Of a DNA stretch of 64,000 nucleotides, positions 1-8,162 are shown piece by piece. The notes under the pieces are model-generated. The model was not told the origin of the DNA, ran no database searches, and worked only from the letters and a program-made list of their open reading frames with translations. A program made the translations under genes and the position numbers. Numbering within the stretch: position 1 is the stretch's first letter; the number at the start of each line of letters is the position of its first letter. The stretch is from Selenomonas sp. ND2010 (GTDB taxonomy: Bacteria; Bacillota; Negativicutes; Selenomonadales; Selenomonadaceae), in NCBI RefSeq assembly GCF_000702005.1, contig NZ_JNKI01000011.1:31046-95045 (forward strand), written 5' to 3'.

Positions 1-85
1 CGGATCATGCCAGTGGCCTGCGGCAGTTGAAAGCGGCGAAGCATATCCTCGTAAGTGAGGAAGATTCCCGAGCATATGACCGGTA

Positions 86-356
86 AATTGGTCAATGAAT
101 CGTAAATGGAACGTCAAAGATGCATGATATATGGAATCCGTGGCATGGCTGCGAAAAAATCTGTCCCAGGGATAATATAAAACGCTCCAATGGTCAGCCT
201 GTATGGCAGCATAAATGCGTAGAATGTCTGGGCTGCCTGCATATCTGTCCGGACAAAGCTATTGACTATGGCGACATAACCAAGGGGCGTAAACGGTACA
301 GGCATAAAGAGGTGAAAGCCGCAGATTTACTGCGTGGCATATCAGCAGAAAAGTGA
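86..356 (+). pseudogene. decayed EFR1-type ferredoxin remnant
   Basis: This looks like the 3' end of a flavodoxin/ferredoxin (EFR1-like) gene. From about 92 one frame reads NRKWNVKDA, the usual lead-in to the first 4Fe-4S cluster, then hits TGA at 125. A second frame from 120 continues with GCEKICPRDNIK and an intact CxxCxxCxxxCP cluster (CVECLGCLHICP). The first cluster lacks its leading cysteines because the frames do not join. An ATG at 120 could express a 78-residue protein with about one and a half clusters. The bases before 86 read in another frame as a possible protein C-terminus ending at 86, which I cannot identify. Confidence 0.5.
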
Positions 357-375
357 GTGTATAAAGTTTGCAGTG

Positions 376-837
376 TTATTCTGCGCAGCCCTGCTCGAGT
401 TTTAGCAGGGCTTGTTTCATTTCCAGGCCCCAGGCGTAACCAGTCAATGAGCCATTGCTGCCGATAACGCGGTGGCAGGGGATGAGGATGGCCAGGGGAT
501 TAGCACCTACAGCTTGGCCTGTTGCTTGCAAGGCACGTGGTTTACCGATAGCCTGGGCAATATCTTTGTAGGTAACTGTCTGTCCATAGGGAATTCGGGC
601 AATTTGAGCCCAGACCTGCTTTTGAAAAGGTGTACCGGTAAGTTCATATGGCAGGGAAAAATCTGTACGCTTGCCGGCAAAGTATGCCTGCAACTGGGCA
701 TAGGCTTCGTCACTGAGGCATGTGGGATGATTTTTTTCGTCCTGTTGGGACACGAGGCTGATGCGGATAAGTGTTTCATTAGCTATGCCTGTTTTCAGCA
801 GGCCAAATGGAGTTTGATAAAAAGCGTAAGTGGTCAT
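376..837 (-). CDS. ogt: methylated-DNA--[protein]-cysteine S-methyltransferase (Ogt type)
   Basis: This is a suicide DNA repair enzyme that moves the alkyl group from O6-alkylguanine to its own cysteine. The product has 153 residues, the normal length of the single-domain Ogt form. The active-site motif IPCHRVIG is at about residues 119-126, so the acceptor is Cys121. The helix-turn-helix motif with RALQATGQAVGANP comes just before it, with an N-terminal ribonuclease-like fold of about 65 residues. The start is set by an AAGGAGAAC site upstream. It is a single gene, divergent from the S15 hydrolase. Confidence 0.93.
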   Translation of the reverse strand: MTTYAFYQTPFGLLKTGIANETLIRISLVSQQDEKNHPTCLSDEAYAQLQAYFAGKRTDFSLPYELTGTPFQKQVWAQIARIPYGQTVTYKDIAQAIGKPRALQATGQAVGANPLAILIPCHRVIGSNGSLTGYAWGLEMKQALLKLEQGCAE

Positions 838-870
838 AATGTTCTCCTTGCTTTATGATGAATAAGAAAA

Positions 871-899
871 TTAACAAAACAATACAAAAGTATTATAAT
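871..899 (+). promoter_or_regulatory. sigma-70 promoter of the S15 hydrolase gene
   Basis: TTAACA (871-876) and TATAAT (894-899) are separated by 17 bases. The -10 box overlaps the first in-frame ATG (898), so translation must start further downstream, at 946 or 958. Confidence 0.6.
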
Positions 900-945
900 G
901 TATGATGGGAAAAAGATAAATATCTGTAATATAGGGGGCCATAGA

Positions 946-2868
946 ATGAGGGGATCTATGCGTAAAATGTTTTGTCTGGGATTGGCGGCTTTATCCATGG
1001 GGATAGCAGTGCCGGGAACAATGGCGGCAGAAAAAGCAGCCATCAGCTTGCCACAGAAGATGGCCGGTGGTGAAACCGTAGAGGTTTATTATCGTAAAGG
1101 CTTGCCGGTTTCGGCAGCGCGTGCCCGTGCTGCCGGATTAAAACAGGAAAAGATGGTTCTGAAAGCAGGTTCTATCCGCCGGGAGGGTTCCAAGCCTCTT
1201 ACCTGCGATATTTTGTTTGAAAAAGATGTGCCAGTCACTTTGCGTGACGGTACGGTTATCTATACAGATATTTTCCGGCCGGTAGATGAGGCAAAGCATC
1301 CGGCCATCATGGCCTGGAGCCCTTACGGCAAGGAAATCGGCGGCCAATGGCTTGACGATGTGCCGGGACGGGCTGGTGTACCGCAGGCGGCAACTTCCGG
1401 CTTGGAAAAATTCGAAGCGCCGGACCCGGCCTATTGGGTGGCGCAGGGCTATGTCATCATCAATCCCGACAGCCGTGGGGCATACCATTCGGAGGGCAAT
1501 TTAAACTATTGGGGCAGCCAGAATTCCCAGGATGGCTATGATACGATCGAGTGGGCAGCCCAGCAGCCTTGGAGCAATGGCAAAATAGGCATGTCCGGCA
1601 ACTCCTGGCTGACGGTTTCGCAGTGGTTTATCGCAGGCGAGCAGCCACCGCATTTAGCTGCCATTGCACCATGGGAGGGCTTTGTCGATCATTTCCGCGA
1701 AACGGCTAATCGCGGCGGCATTCCGAATCCCGTATTCCCAGAGGGGATTTTTGAAACCTTCGCCAGCCAAAATTATATTGAGGACCAGCCGCGTATGGTG
1801 GTGACGCATACCTTGCTCGATGCCTATTGGCAGGATAAGATTGCCAAACTGCAGAATATCCATATTCCGGCCTATGTGGTAGCCAGCTTCACCAATCCGG
1901 TGCATACACACGGTACCTTTGCCGGTTTCCGTCAGATTCCCAGCAAAGATAAATGGCTGCGTGTGCACAATACCAATGAGTGGGCTGACTATTATCAGCC
2001 GGAACATGTGGAAGATTTGCGCAAGTTCTTCGATCATTATTTAAAAGGCGTAGCCAATGACTGGGAAAAGACGCCGCGGGTGCGGCTATCGGTCCTTGAC
2101 CCTGGGCATAAAGATGTGGTGGACAGGGTCGAGCAGGAATTTCCTTTGGCTAGAACGCAGTATAAGAAATTATATCTGACTGGTCAACAGACTCTTAGCT
2201 GGGGAAAAGCGGCCAAAGAACAGGTGGTCAGCTACGATACGCAGGCTGAGCGGCCTGCTGTCGATTTTGTACTGACCTTTGACCAGGATATGGAATTGAC
2301 GGGCTATATGAACCTGCATACGTATGTAGAGGCAGACGGTGCTGAGGATATGGAACTGCAGGTTACGGTGCAAAAACTCGATAAGGATGGCAAGGTTATC
2401 GCTGATCCCATCACGCGTATGCCCACCGTTTCCGAGGGCTATCTGCGAGTATCCCAGCGGGCCTTGGATAAGCATAAATCCACGCCGGCTGAGCCGGTCT
2501 TGAAACATACCCATGAGGATTTACTGGAAAAAGGCGAGATTGTGCCGGTGGATATTGGCATCTGGCCCATGGGCATGAAATACCATGCTGGCGAAAAACT
2601 GCAGCTGATTATAGCGGCCTACCAGCCGCCTAAGGCCGACAGTGTACCGCCGTTTGGTGTGGCAAAGATTGCTGTGCCTGAAAAGGGGTATACTTTTATG
2701 CCAGGTGAGAAGCCGGCCATGAAAATCTTGGGCGGCAATCATACCGAAGTCACTTACCCGAATCTTGCGGTCAAGGCACCAGCTACACGCAACAAAGGGA
2801 AACACCTTATCCATGTGGGTGGCAAATATGACAGCTATCTGTTAGTGCCAGTCGTGCCAGAAAAGTAA
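946..2868 (+). CDS. secreted CocE/NonD-type hydrolase (X-Pro dipeptidyl-peptidase S15 family)
   Basis: This is an exported alpha/beta hydrolase of the CocE/NonD family. Members cut acyl esters, beta-lactam esters or X-Pro dipeptides; the substrate cannot be told here. The N-terminus has a signal peptide (MRKMFCLGLAALSMGIAVPG, cleavage near TMAAEKAA). The S15 domain follows: DGTVIYTDIFRP, then NPDSRGAYHSEG, then the nucleophile elbow GMSGNSWLT with the catalytic serine. A C-terminal jelly-roll domain is seen from about residue 430 (FVLTFDQDMELTGYMNLHTY). The start at 946 follows an AGGGGG site 8 bases upstream; 958 is an alternative that also keeps the signal peptide. The gene stands alone between its own promoter and a terminator. 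Confidence 0.85.
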   Translation: MRGSMRKMFCLGLAALSMGIAVPGTMAAEKAAISLPQKMAGGETVEVYYRKGLPVSAARARAAGLKQEKMVLKAGSIRREGSKPLTCDILFEKDVPVTLRDGTVIYTDIFRPVDEAKHPAIMAWSPYGKEIGGQWLDDVPGRAGVPQAATSGLEKFEAPDPAYWVAQGYVIINPDSRGAYHSEGNLNYWGSQNSQDGYDTIEWAAQQPWSNGKIGMSGNSWLTVSQWFIAGEQPPHLAAIAPWEGFVDHFRETANRGGIPNPVFPEGIFETFASQNYIEDQPRMVVTHTLLDAYWQDKIAKLQNIHIPAYVVASFTNPVHTHGTFAGFRQIPSKDKWLRVHNTNEWADYYQPEHVEDLRKFFDHYLKGVANDWEKTPRVRLSVLDPGHKDVVDRVEQEFPLARTQYKKLYLTGQQTLSWGKAAKEQVVSYDTQAERPAVDFVLTFDQDMELTGYMNLHTYVEADGAEDMELQVTVQKLDKDGKVIADPITRMPTVSEGYLRVSQRALDKHKSTPAEPVLKHTHEDLLEKGEIVPVDIGIWPMGMKYHAGEKLQLIIAAYQPPKADSVPPFGVAKIAVPEKGYTFMPGEKPAMKILGGNHTEVTYPNLAVKAPATRNKGKHLIHVGGKYDSYLLVPVVPEK

Positions 2869-2881
2869 GAAGAAATACGTT

Positions 2882-2919
2882 AAAAATCCACGGGAGCATT
2901 GCTGCGCACCGTGGATTTT
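2882..2919 (+). terminator. Rho-independent terminator
   Basis: An 11-bp perfect stem (AAAATCCACGG / CCGTGGATTTT) directly follows the S15 hydrolase stop codon. Confidence 0.75.
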
Positions 2920-3084
2920 GCGGTGAAGATGTCTGCTATCAATACCACGGAAATAAAACTTTTACAAAAAAGATTGTAAAAAAACAAATAAAAGTCACAT
3001 AGAGTTCACAAGGGGGCCGTATAATCAAAAGCGTGTTATAGGTAGTCACGATTATGTGTATGATAGGATAAAGGAGAGAGTGAA

Positions 3085-3630
3085 ATGAGCTTACATGGTA
3101 TCACGAAGGGAACCCCGCTGGAGAAAATGGCAGAAATGATGGCTTTGGGCGAAGCCAAGGGCACGATGATGTATTATACGCTGGCGCGCCTGGCTAAAGA
3201 GCAGGGGCTTGACGATGTGGCTGAGCAGTTTATCGAAGCCGCAAATCAGGAGGCAGTCCATGCCGGTTTCTATGCCACAGTAAACGGCATGCTGCCCAAG
3301 GATTTCTGGCAGCTCGTGCGCGGCTTGATGAGTGCAGAAACCAGCGGTGAAAAGAAGGTCAAGGCTATGGCCGATAAATTCCGCGAAGTAGGCCTTGCCG
3401 AAGCTGCCGACGAAATGGAAATCTTTGCCAAGCAGGAAGGCCATCATGGCGTTGTTTTGGCGAAGATTTTGGAAAAGCATTGCCCGGGACTTTTGGAAGC
3501 TGCCGGCAAGAAAATCTATGTCTGCTCGGTCTGCGGCTATGAGCATGTCGGTGACTTGGAGGCGGAACCGGATGATTTTGCCTGCCCGCTCTGTGGCCAG
3601 CCGAAGAAAGTATTTAAGCTGAAGGAGTGA
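3085..3630 (+). CDS. rubrerythrin (diiron domain plus C-terminal rubredoxin domain)
   Basis: This is a peroxide-scavenging non-haem iron protein of anaerobes. The N-terminal four-helix ferritin-like domain (about 1-140) carries the diiron ligands in GEAKGTMMYYTLA, NQEAVHAGFY and AKQEGHHG. The C-terminal rubredoxin-like domain has two CxxCG knuckles (CSVCGYEH and CPLCGQPK) that bind the electron-transfer iron. At 181 residues it is near the usual size. A GGAGAG site precedes the ATG. A TATAAT box at 3020-3025 suggests its own promoter, though I see no clear -35. Cytoplasmic oxidative-stress defence is the established role of the family. Confidence 0.9.
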   Translation: MSLHGITKGTPLEKMAEMMALGEAKGTMMYYTLARLAKEQGLDDVAEQFIEAANQEAVHAGFYATVNGMLPKDFWQLVRGLMSAETSGEKKVKAMADKFREVGLAEAADEMEIFAKQEGHHGVVLAKILEKHCPGLLEAAGKKIYVCSVCGYEHVGDLEAEPDDFACPLCGQPKKVFKLKE

Positions 3631-3638
3631 GGGGACTT

Positions 3639-3785
3639 TTGACTGTGACAGATCAAGAAGTAATTCAGGCGTTTCATATCATGTGGGATAATTTTCCCGA
3701 ACCGGTGACTATCACCCAGCGGAGCCGGGAAATCTCCACTTCAGCGTAGGCCGGGGGGGTTGAGTATCAGGAAATCAAACGCTAA
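3639..3785 (+). pseudogene. gene remnant, N- and C-terminal scraps joined
   Basis: A TTG start after GGAGTGAGGGG opens a 36-codon frame (residues like HIMWDNFPEP and TQRSREI, reminiscent of the opening of a PAS-containing regulator) that stops at 3749. The same frame continues after the stop with GGVEYQEIKR and a second stop at 3785. This fits the two ends of one gene left after an internal deletion. The parent family is a guess. Confidence 0.35.
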
Positions 3786-3828
3786 AAAATAGCCTGACAG
3801 GGCGCATAGCTTTGTCAGGCTATTTTTT
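3784..3828 (+). terminator. Rho-independent terminator
   Basis: A stem AAAAATAGCCTGACA / TGTCAGGCTATTTTT with a 13-base loop and a run of T, directly at the end of the remnant gene. Confidence 0.75.
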
Positions 3829-3850
3829 GCAGAGCAGGTAATCTTTGGCT

Positions 3851-4024
3851 GATGTCGAAGATTACCTTAAATATTTGTGTATTAATACGACCCAGTTTAC
3901 CGACTATGACAAATATGAGTCTTCGATCTTCAATCCTAAGGCTAAAGCAGCCTATCGTGAGGAGATGTTCCCCCAGCAATGTGCAGCGGCTTATGAATTA
4001 GGGAAAAGTTTGCTTGAGCGCTAA
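3851..4024 (+). pseudogene. 3' fragment of a flavodoxin-like NAD(P)H-dependent FMN reductase
   Basis: This open frame without a start codon encodes 57 residues with CINTTQFTDYDKYE and REEMFPQQCAAAYELGKSL. These match the usual C-terminus of clostridial flavodoxin-family oxidoreductases (Q-x-DY-x-KY ... FP-x-x-x-x-AxELGK), a match made from memory. The N-terminal flavin-binding part is missing. The upstream terminator at 3784-3828 leaves it without an obvious promoter. Confidence 0.5.
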
Positions 4025-4165
4025 TTCCTAAATGTGATTTCTTGCCAAGAACATTGTTCATGCCTTTTCTTTAGTGGTTGTGTATAGGAAAGATGGTGCA
4101 TAAAAAAGTGACAAGGAAGAAGATAATTGCCATAAGAATATAGGTCTTAAGAACAGGAGGTAACG

Positions 4166-4552
4166 ATGATGACCCCAAAAGCATCTTATCTTGAACATGC
4201 GGCAGTGACCGTGGCAGATATCGAATGGAGTCTGAATTTTTTTCAGACGGTACTGGGCATGACGGAGACAAGGCGTAAGGAAAAGGATGGCGTTTTACAG
4301 CAGGTATGGCTGAAAGGCGGCCTGCAGCTGGTGGCTGCTCCGGAAGATCCAGCAGCAGGACGGGGGCACCACTTAGGCATTGTGGTGCAGGATTTCAAGG
4401 CGGCTTTGCAGGAAATGCTGGCCTATGAAGGTGTACGTCCCTTGGAAGGGAAGCCGGAAAAATGGGTGAAGCTTCCCGATGGCCTGGTGTTGGAACTGTT
4501 TCAGGAAAAGCCGGGAGCCATTGAGAAAGTGTTGGATATCGAAGTGAAATAA
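4166..4552 (+). CDS. VOC (glyoxalase/bleomycin-resistance) family protein
   Basis: A small single-domain vicinal oxygen chelate protein of 128 residues. It opens with the canonical LEHAAVTVADIEWSLNFFQTVLGM and has a second beta-alpha-beta unit from HHLGIVVQDFKAAL to LPDGLVLELFQ. Candidate metal ligands are His11, the histidine in HHLGIVV and the late Glu in LELF. The reaction cannot be predicted; family members include glyoxalases, epimerases and resistance proteins. AGGAGGT sits 5 bases before the ATG; a second ATG follows at 4169. Monocistronic, closed by a terminator. Confidence 0.8.
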   Translation: MMTPKASYLEHAAVTVADIEWSLNFFQTVLGMTETRRKEKDGVLQQVWLKGGLQLVAAPEDPAAGRGHHLGIVVQDFKAALQEMLAYEGVRPLEGKPEKWVKLPDGLVLELFQEKPGAIEKVLDIEVK

Positions 4553-4560
4553 TGGGCGCA

Positions 4561-4613
4561 AAAAAAGCCATCCATAAGCCAGCTGATTAATCGGTGCTTA
4601 TGGATGGCTTTTG
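4561..4613 (+). terminator. strong terminator, probably bidirectional
   Basis: AAAAGCCATCCATAAGC pairs with GCTTATGGATGGCTTTT around a 16-base loop. It lies between the convergent VOC and cupin genes and has A and T runs on both sides. Confidence 0.8.
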
Positions 4614-4631
4614 CTTATCACAATAACGGAT

Positions 4632-4988
4632 TTACTGTTCTACTTCAGCGTCAGCTGCGGTGTATTCCTCCAGGGATTTTTCGCGTACCTGAATGCAGAT
4701 ATAGCTGATGCCTTCATCGGCAGACGCCGAGAATTGACGCCGTGCCGCCGGGGCGATGCGCAGCCAGTCACCGGCAGAAAGTTCTACGGTTTGCCCGTCA
4801 ATTACAGCGGTGCCTTTGCCGGCCGTGATGAAGTAAATCTCCTCATTTTTCTTGTGGTAGTGTACAAAGGGAACGCCTGCTCCGGCAGGCAGGTTGTTGA
4901 CGCTGATTTCTGCTCCCGTCAGATTCAATTTGTCATGCAGCTCGGTTCTGGCATCGTTTGCCACACTGATTTTGCTGAAATTTGCCAT
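4632..4988 (-). CDS. cupin-domain protein
   Basis: A 118-residue single-cupin protein. Cupin motif 1 is visible as VHYHKKNEEIYFITAGKG with the metal-binding His-x-His and Glu; motif 2 is GDWLRIAPAARRQF. The usual motif 2 histidine is replaced by Ala-Arg, so metal binding may be altered. An AGGAGG site lies just upstream. It is divergent from an Rrf2 regulator across a shared control region holding an inverted repeat, so it is the likely target of that regulator. No specific function can be given. Confidence 0.8.
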   Translation of the reverse strand: MANFSKISVANDARTELHDKLNLTGAEISVNNLPAGAGVPFVHYHKKNEEIYFITAGKGTAVIDGQTVELSAGDWLRIAPAARRQFSASADEGISYICIQVREKSLEEYTAADAEVEQ

Positions 4989-5006
4989 GTTAAATTCCTC
5001 CTAAAA

Positions 5007-5031
5007 CATTGTAACAACATCGCTTACAATG
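5007..5031. promoter_or_regulatory. inverted repeat, candidate Rrf2 operator
   Basis: CATTGTAA and TTACAATG form a perfect 8-bp inverted repeat with a 9-base spacer. It lies just downstream of the cupin -10 box, where a bound regulator would block transcription. A second TTACAAT half-site occurs at 5066-5072. Confidence 0.5.
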
Positions 5032-5033
5032 AG

Positions 5034-5062
5034 AGGATAACATTTTATCGATGTAATGTCAA
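5034..5062 (-). promoter_or_regulatory. promoter of the cupin gene
   Basis: On the minus strand, TTGACA (5062-5057) and TATCCT (5039-5034) are 17 bases apart, upstream of the cupin start and its inverted repeat. Confidence 0.6.
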
Positions 5063-5129
5063 TGGTTACAATGGAGAATTTTATGAAGTTTTCGCAGTGG
5101 ATGCCATAAAGGCATATCAGCAGGTAAGA

Positions 5130-5158
5130 TTGACATTTTATAAGTGATGTAATATGAT
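5130..5158 (+). promoter_or_regulatory. promoter of the Rrf2 regulator
   Basis: TTGACA (5130-5135), a 17-base spacer and TATGAT (5153-5158), 50 bases before the regulator start. Confidence 0.65.
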
Positions 5159-5207
5159 AGGCTACAACCTTATATAGTAAGAAATAATGGTTTTAGGAGG
5201 TTCCTTC

Positions 5208-5651
5208 ATGCAGTTTTCATTTCGTCTGCCGGTAGCAACGCATATATTGCTTTGTATAGAACGGTTCAAGGATGAGTACAAGACCACATCAACTTTTTTG
5301 GCGGGCAGTGTCAATGTCAATCCGGTTATTGTCCGGAAAACATTAGGCCAGCTCAAAGCTGCCGGCCTCGTGGAAGTGGCAGCTGGTGTCGGCGGGGCAA
5401 AACTTACCAAAAGCCCGAAAGACATCACCTTGTGGGATGTCTTCCAGGCTGTGGAAGAAGACGAAGACTTATTTCATTTTCAGGAGAATCCCAATCCTGC
5501 CTGTCCTGTGGGGCGGAATATTCATGGGGTTTTGGGGGAACGGCTTGAAGATGTCAGACAACATATGCTGGCTGATTTCAAGAAGGTCACCCTTGCCGAT
5601 TTGTTGGAATCTATTGCAGTGAAAGAAGCAGAACAGGAGAAAAATAAATGA
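5208..5651 (+). CDS. Rrf2 family transcriptional regulator
   Basis: A winged-helix regulator of 147 residues. The N-terminal HTH (about 1-65) includes TSTFLAGSVNVNPVIVRKTLGQLKAAGLVE and the wing GVGGAKLTKSPKDITLWDV, as in YwnA/Rrf2 proteins. Only one cysteine is present in the middle region (PNPACPVG), not the three of IscR/NsrR, so it is unlikely to carry a classical Fe-S cluster. A redox-sensitive single Cys is possible. AGGAGG at 5195-5200 decides the ATG at 5208 over the in-frame ATG at 5187. Likely target: the divergent cupin gene and itself. Confidence 0.85.
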   Translation: MQFSFRLPVATHILLCIERFKDEYKTTSTFLAGSVNVNPVIVRKTLGQLKAAGLVEVAAGVGGAKLTKSPKDITLWDVFQAVEEDEDLFHFQENPNPACPVGRNIHGVLGERLEDVRQHMLADFKKVTLADLLESIAVKEAEQEKNK

Positions 5652-5665
5652 TTGCCATAGCGGAA

Positions 5666-5703
5666 TTAAAAACAGGTGTTATCTTCGGAGATAATAACAC
5701 CTG
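5666..5703 (-). terminator. terminator, minus strand
   Basis: CAGGTGTTAT / ATAACACCTG stem; on the minus strand it is followed by TTTTTAATT. It would end the HAD remnant that faces the Rrf2 gene. Confidence 0.5.
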
Positions 5704-6036
5704 CGAATATGTATATATGCCGGCCAGTGAAATAGGCGTGGAAAATTCCCTGTGCGTTTACGAAAACAATGGGCAGCGGTCTGAAGACCGCCGCTTACCA
5801 AGCAGGCCGTAGTGCATGCCTTGAAAGGCGTTACGGTAGTCTGCAAGTTCCGCCAGGCCGCGTCCTGTGCCTACGACAACCTCGACACCGCGTTCCATCA
5901 ACTGCTTAATAGCCGCTGTCGTCTCGTCAGGAATCTGTTTGGCAGAATAAAGCAAAGTTTCGTCCAAATCGTAGTCTGCGGCACGCCGGAAATGGCAGCT
6001 GTAAGCAAGGAGAGCATTACGGGAGAATATATCGCA
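5704..6036 (-). pseudogene. HAD (Cof-type) phosphatase remnant
   Basis: Minus-strand reading shows DLDETLLYSAKQIPDETTAA, VEVVVGTGRG and GMHYGLLG, the motif I region and cap junction of a Cof-like HAD hydrolase (DLDGTLL, T-GR). There is no proper start codon in context, the frame breaks at about 5800 (GLLGKRR where GLLGNGG is expected, a one-base change) and only about 100 of the normal 260 residues remain. It is a decayed gene. Confidence 0.55.
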
Positions 6037-6066
6037 CGCGAAATGAAAAATTAGCATGAAATAAAT

Positions 6067-6105
6067 AATCCCCCATCCGCATGAAAAATTGCAGGATGGG
6101 GGATT
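6067..6105. terminator. bidirectional hairpin, repeated elsewhere in the window
   Basis: AATCCCCCATCC / GGATGGGGGATT around a 15-base loop, beyond the stop of the minus-strand MBL gene. A closely similar hairpin is found at 36925-36968. Confidence 0.6.
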
Positions 6106-6132
6106 CATTTTGCTTTGTTGGAGTTAGAGTCA

Positions 6133-6924
6133 TTAATACATTAAAGACTGTCCGTCCGTTGGCATATCATAATTGGTCACATTACGTTCGGCAAGTTTGC
6201 CCTTTAGTGTATGGCGGGTGAGTGCGGCATGGGCCACATTGTCAAGATGTGTCAGATACAGTCTGGCGTTAGGCGCAGTCTTGGCAACGCAGTGGACATC
6301 TTCGGCATCCATGATGAGGCGACCATTTTCTACCGTTTCGGCGGCGCAGCAGTTGAGTGCCACGATTTCCGGCTGCCAGCGTTTCAGCGTGTTGGCTACT
6401 GCCGGATACCAGACCGTATCCCCGGCCAGATAAAAGATTTTTTCGGCGGCGCTTTCAAACATCACGCCCATGGCATCACCACAGGGATTTACCGTGCCAT
6501 GGAGGGCGGGTACCTTGGTCAGCTTTGCCGGACCAAACAGCATGCCAGTTTCGGATAGTACGGTCACATCGCGGAAGCCGGATTTTTGGAATACAGCGGC
6601 ATCTGCTTCGTTTTGGCAGATTACAGGCACATTCTTGTCTAAAGGAGCGCCCACAGTACCATCCATGGACATATCGATGTGGTCGGGATGGATATGCGTT
6701 ACCAGATAATAATCGACGCCGGCGAGGATTTCTTTTATCGGCATGGGCAGGTCATAGAAGGGCATGGGCAAATGCTCCTTCATTTCATCCGGTACATGAT
6801 AAGGTCTGCCGGGAACATCGATGAAGGAAAACTGATGCTTGGGCATCAGCCACGGGTCAATCAGAAACGTTTTGCCGGCATATTCAAGGCGGTTGGTGGC
6901 ATTGCGGATTTGCGTCAATTTCAT
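6133..6924 (-). CDS. MBL-fold metallo-hydrolase (UlaG-like)
   Basis: A cytoplasmic metallo-beta-lactamase-fold hydrolase of 263 residues. The core motif THIHPDHIDMS is at about residues 77-87. Further metal ligands are likely the His in PALHGT, the Asp in LAGDTVWYP and the C-terminal THLDNVAH. The fold and length resemble UlaG/YtnP-type enzymes, but the substrate is unknown. GGAG is only 2 bases from the first ATG (6930) and 8 from the second, so the second is chosen. It is divergent from a LysR regulator, its probable controller. Confidence 0.82.
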   Translation of the reverse strand: MKLTQIRNATNRLEYAGKTFLIDPWLMPKHQFSFIDVPGRPYHVPDEMKEHLPMPFYDLPMPIKEILAGVDYYLVTHIHPDHIDMSMDGTVGAPLDKNVPVICQNEADAAVFQKSGFRDVTVLSETGMLFGPAKLTKVPALHGTVNPCGDAMGVMFESAAEKIFYLAGDTVWYPAVANTLKRWQPEIVALNCCAAETVENGRLIMDAEDVHCVAKTAPNARLYLTHLDNVAHAALTRHTLKGKLAERNVTNYDMPTDGQSLMY

Positions 6925-6967
6925 GGTCATGTCTCCTTTTTGTAGCTTCTAAATTGCGTCAGCTAGG

Positions 6968-6984
6968 TTATGCTTCAAGTATAA
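6968..6984. promoter_or_regulatory. LysR-type operator between the MBL and LysR genes
   Basis: A 17-bp dyad TTATGCTTCAAGTATAA of form TTATnCTTnAAGnATAA, fitting the T-N11-A pattern of LysR sites, in the divergent control region. It overlaps a TATAAT (6979-6984). Confidence 0.45.
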
Positions 6985-7070
6985 TGCCTATACTGGGTCA
7001 CAACAAGCAAAGAGTTTCTCTTTTGACGCAACTAAAAGGTTGCTATAAAATAAAGAGGAGGGGGGATTGG

Positions 7071-7988
7071 ATGAATCAGAAGCAAATGGAATATTTTCTC
7101 GAAGTTTATCGGCAGGGCAATATACAAAGTGCCGCCGATAAGCTCTATGTATCGCGGCAGGGTGTCAGCAAGATGCTCAAGACGTTGGAGGAGGAACTTG
7201 GGCAGCTGCTTTTTATCCGCAATCCGCATGGTCTTGTTCCAACTGACTATGCCAATGCACTTTTACCGCATGTGCAGCGGCTGCTGGCAGAATACCGGAG
7301 CATTGCGAGCATGAGCACATTGGCCTCACAATCCAAAAGCGTGGTGACTATCTACGCGCTTGACCATATAATGGCTTACTTGGGGGCAGAGTTCCTTTGG
7401 GATTTTCACCAGGCATGTCCGGATATTATTCTTAGCACCGTGGATACGACAGATGATGCAGCTTTGAAGGGCGTTTTGGAAAAGCAATGCAACTTTGCCA
7501 TCGTAACAGGAGAAGCTGACCAAAATCGTTTCGCAGCGGAACCGCTGTTCTTTTCCCGATACTGTGCGCGGCTGCATCGCCAGCATCCGCTGGCCGGTAA
7601 AGAAAACATTGCCTATGCAGATTTGGAAGGTGCGCGCATTGTCAGCAAGGGGCGGGGTTATCAATGTTTTCGTCATAATATCGATAAGTATATCCTGCTG
7701 CCGGGGTTGCATGTAGATTTGGTCGCTGAAACGGCCGATGAGATGCTCATCACCGATCTGATTCTCCGGCATCAGGCGATAAATCTTGGCTATGACTACG
7801 CTGCCGTGCTGAATCCCCATCCGGATATCGTGGTAAAACCATTAGGTACGGGCGATGACCTGGGGCAGAATGTATATCTTGTCTGGGACAAGACCACAGT
7901 CCTCACGAAAGCCAGCCAAAAGTTTCGTTCCTTTCTGCTCGCTTGGCTGCCCCAGCATGGTAAAGACAAAGTTAGCTGGCCTTTGTGA
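7071..7988 (+). CDS. LysR family transcriptional regulator
   Basis: 305 residues, the standard LTTR length. The N-terminal winged HTH reads MNQKQMEYFLEVYRQGNIQ, then SAADKLYVSRQGVSKMLKTL and the wing LFIRNPHGLVPT. An effector-binding domain follows from about residue 90. The start at 7071 sits behind GAGGAGGGGG; frames upstream have no Shine-Dalgarno site. It is divergent from the MBL hydrolase, which it probably activates from the dyad at 6968-6984. The effector is unknown. Confidence 0.88.
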   Translation: MNQKQMEYFLEVYRQGNIQSAADKLYVSRQGVSKMLKTLEEELGQLLFIRNPHGLVPTDYANALLPHVQRLLAEYRSIASMSTLASQSKSVVTIYALDHIMAYLGAEFLWDFHQACPDIILSTVDTTDDAALKGVLEKQCNFAIVTGEADQNRFAAEPLFFSRYCARLHRQHPLAGKENIAYADLEGARIVSKGRGYQCFRHNIDKYILLPGLHVDLVAETADEMLITDLILRHQAINLGYDYAAVLNPHPDIVVKPLGTGDDLGQNVYLVWDKTTVLTKASQKFRSFLLAWLPQHGKDKVSWPL

Positions 7989-7990
7989 TA

Positions 7991-8162
7991 TTAAGGGGTA
8001 CTGTTCGTATTTTCAAGAGTGTCGGCAAATTTACGCCGGACGAAGTCGATAAGACAGCGTTCGTCTGCGTAGATTTGCCGGCCTTTTTTGGTGACGATAA
8101 ATCCTTTTTGAGCAAGTCCCTCGATGGGAATGGCGATAAGATTACTATCATAGTGAAATCAA
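7991..8162 (-). pseudogene. C-terminal fragment of a regulator, probably LysR family
   Basis: A minus-strand open frame without a start reads AIPIEGLAQKGFIVTKKGRQ then LIDFVRRKFADTLE and stops at 7991. The pattern (IPI ... KKGRQI ... FIDFVR) resembles the end of a LysR effector domain. A TGA sits in frame just upstream. Its position next to the dyad at 8161-8189 suggests it once controlled the dehydratase operon. Confidence 0.4.

Noticed and set aside
4611..5147. A 178-residue open frame on the plus strand over the cupin gene
   Set aside because: It is the antisense of the cupin coding region and of the promoter region; no ribosome binding site and no recognisable protein features.
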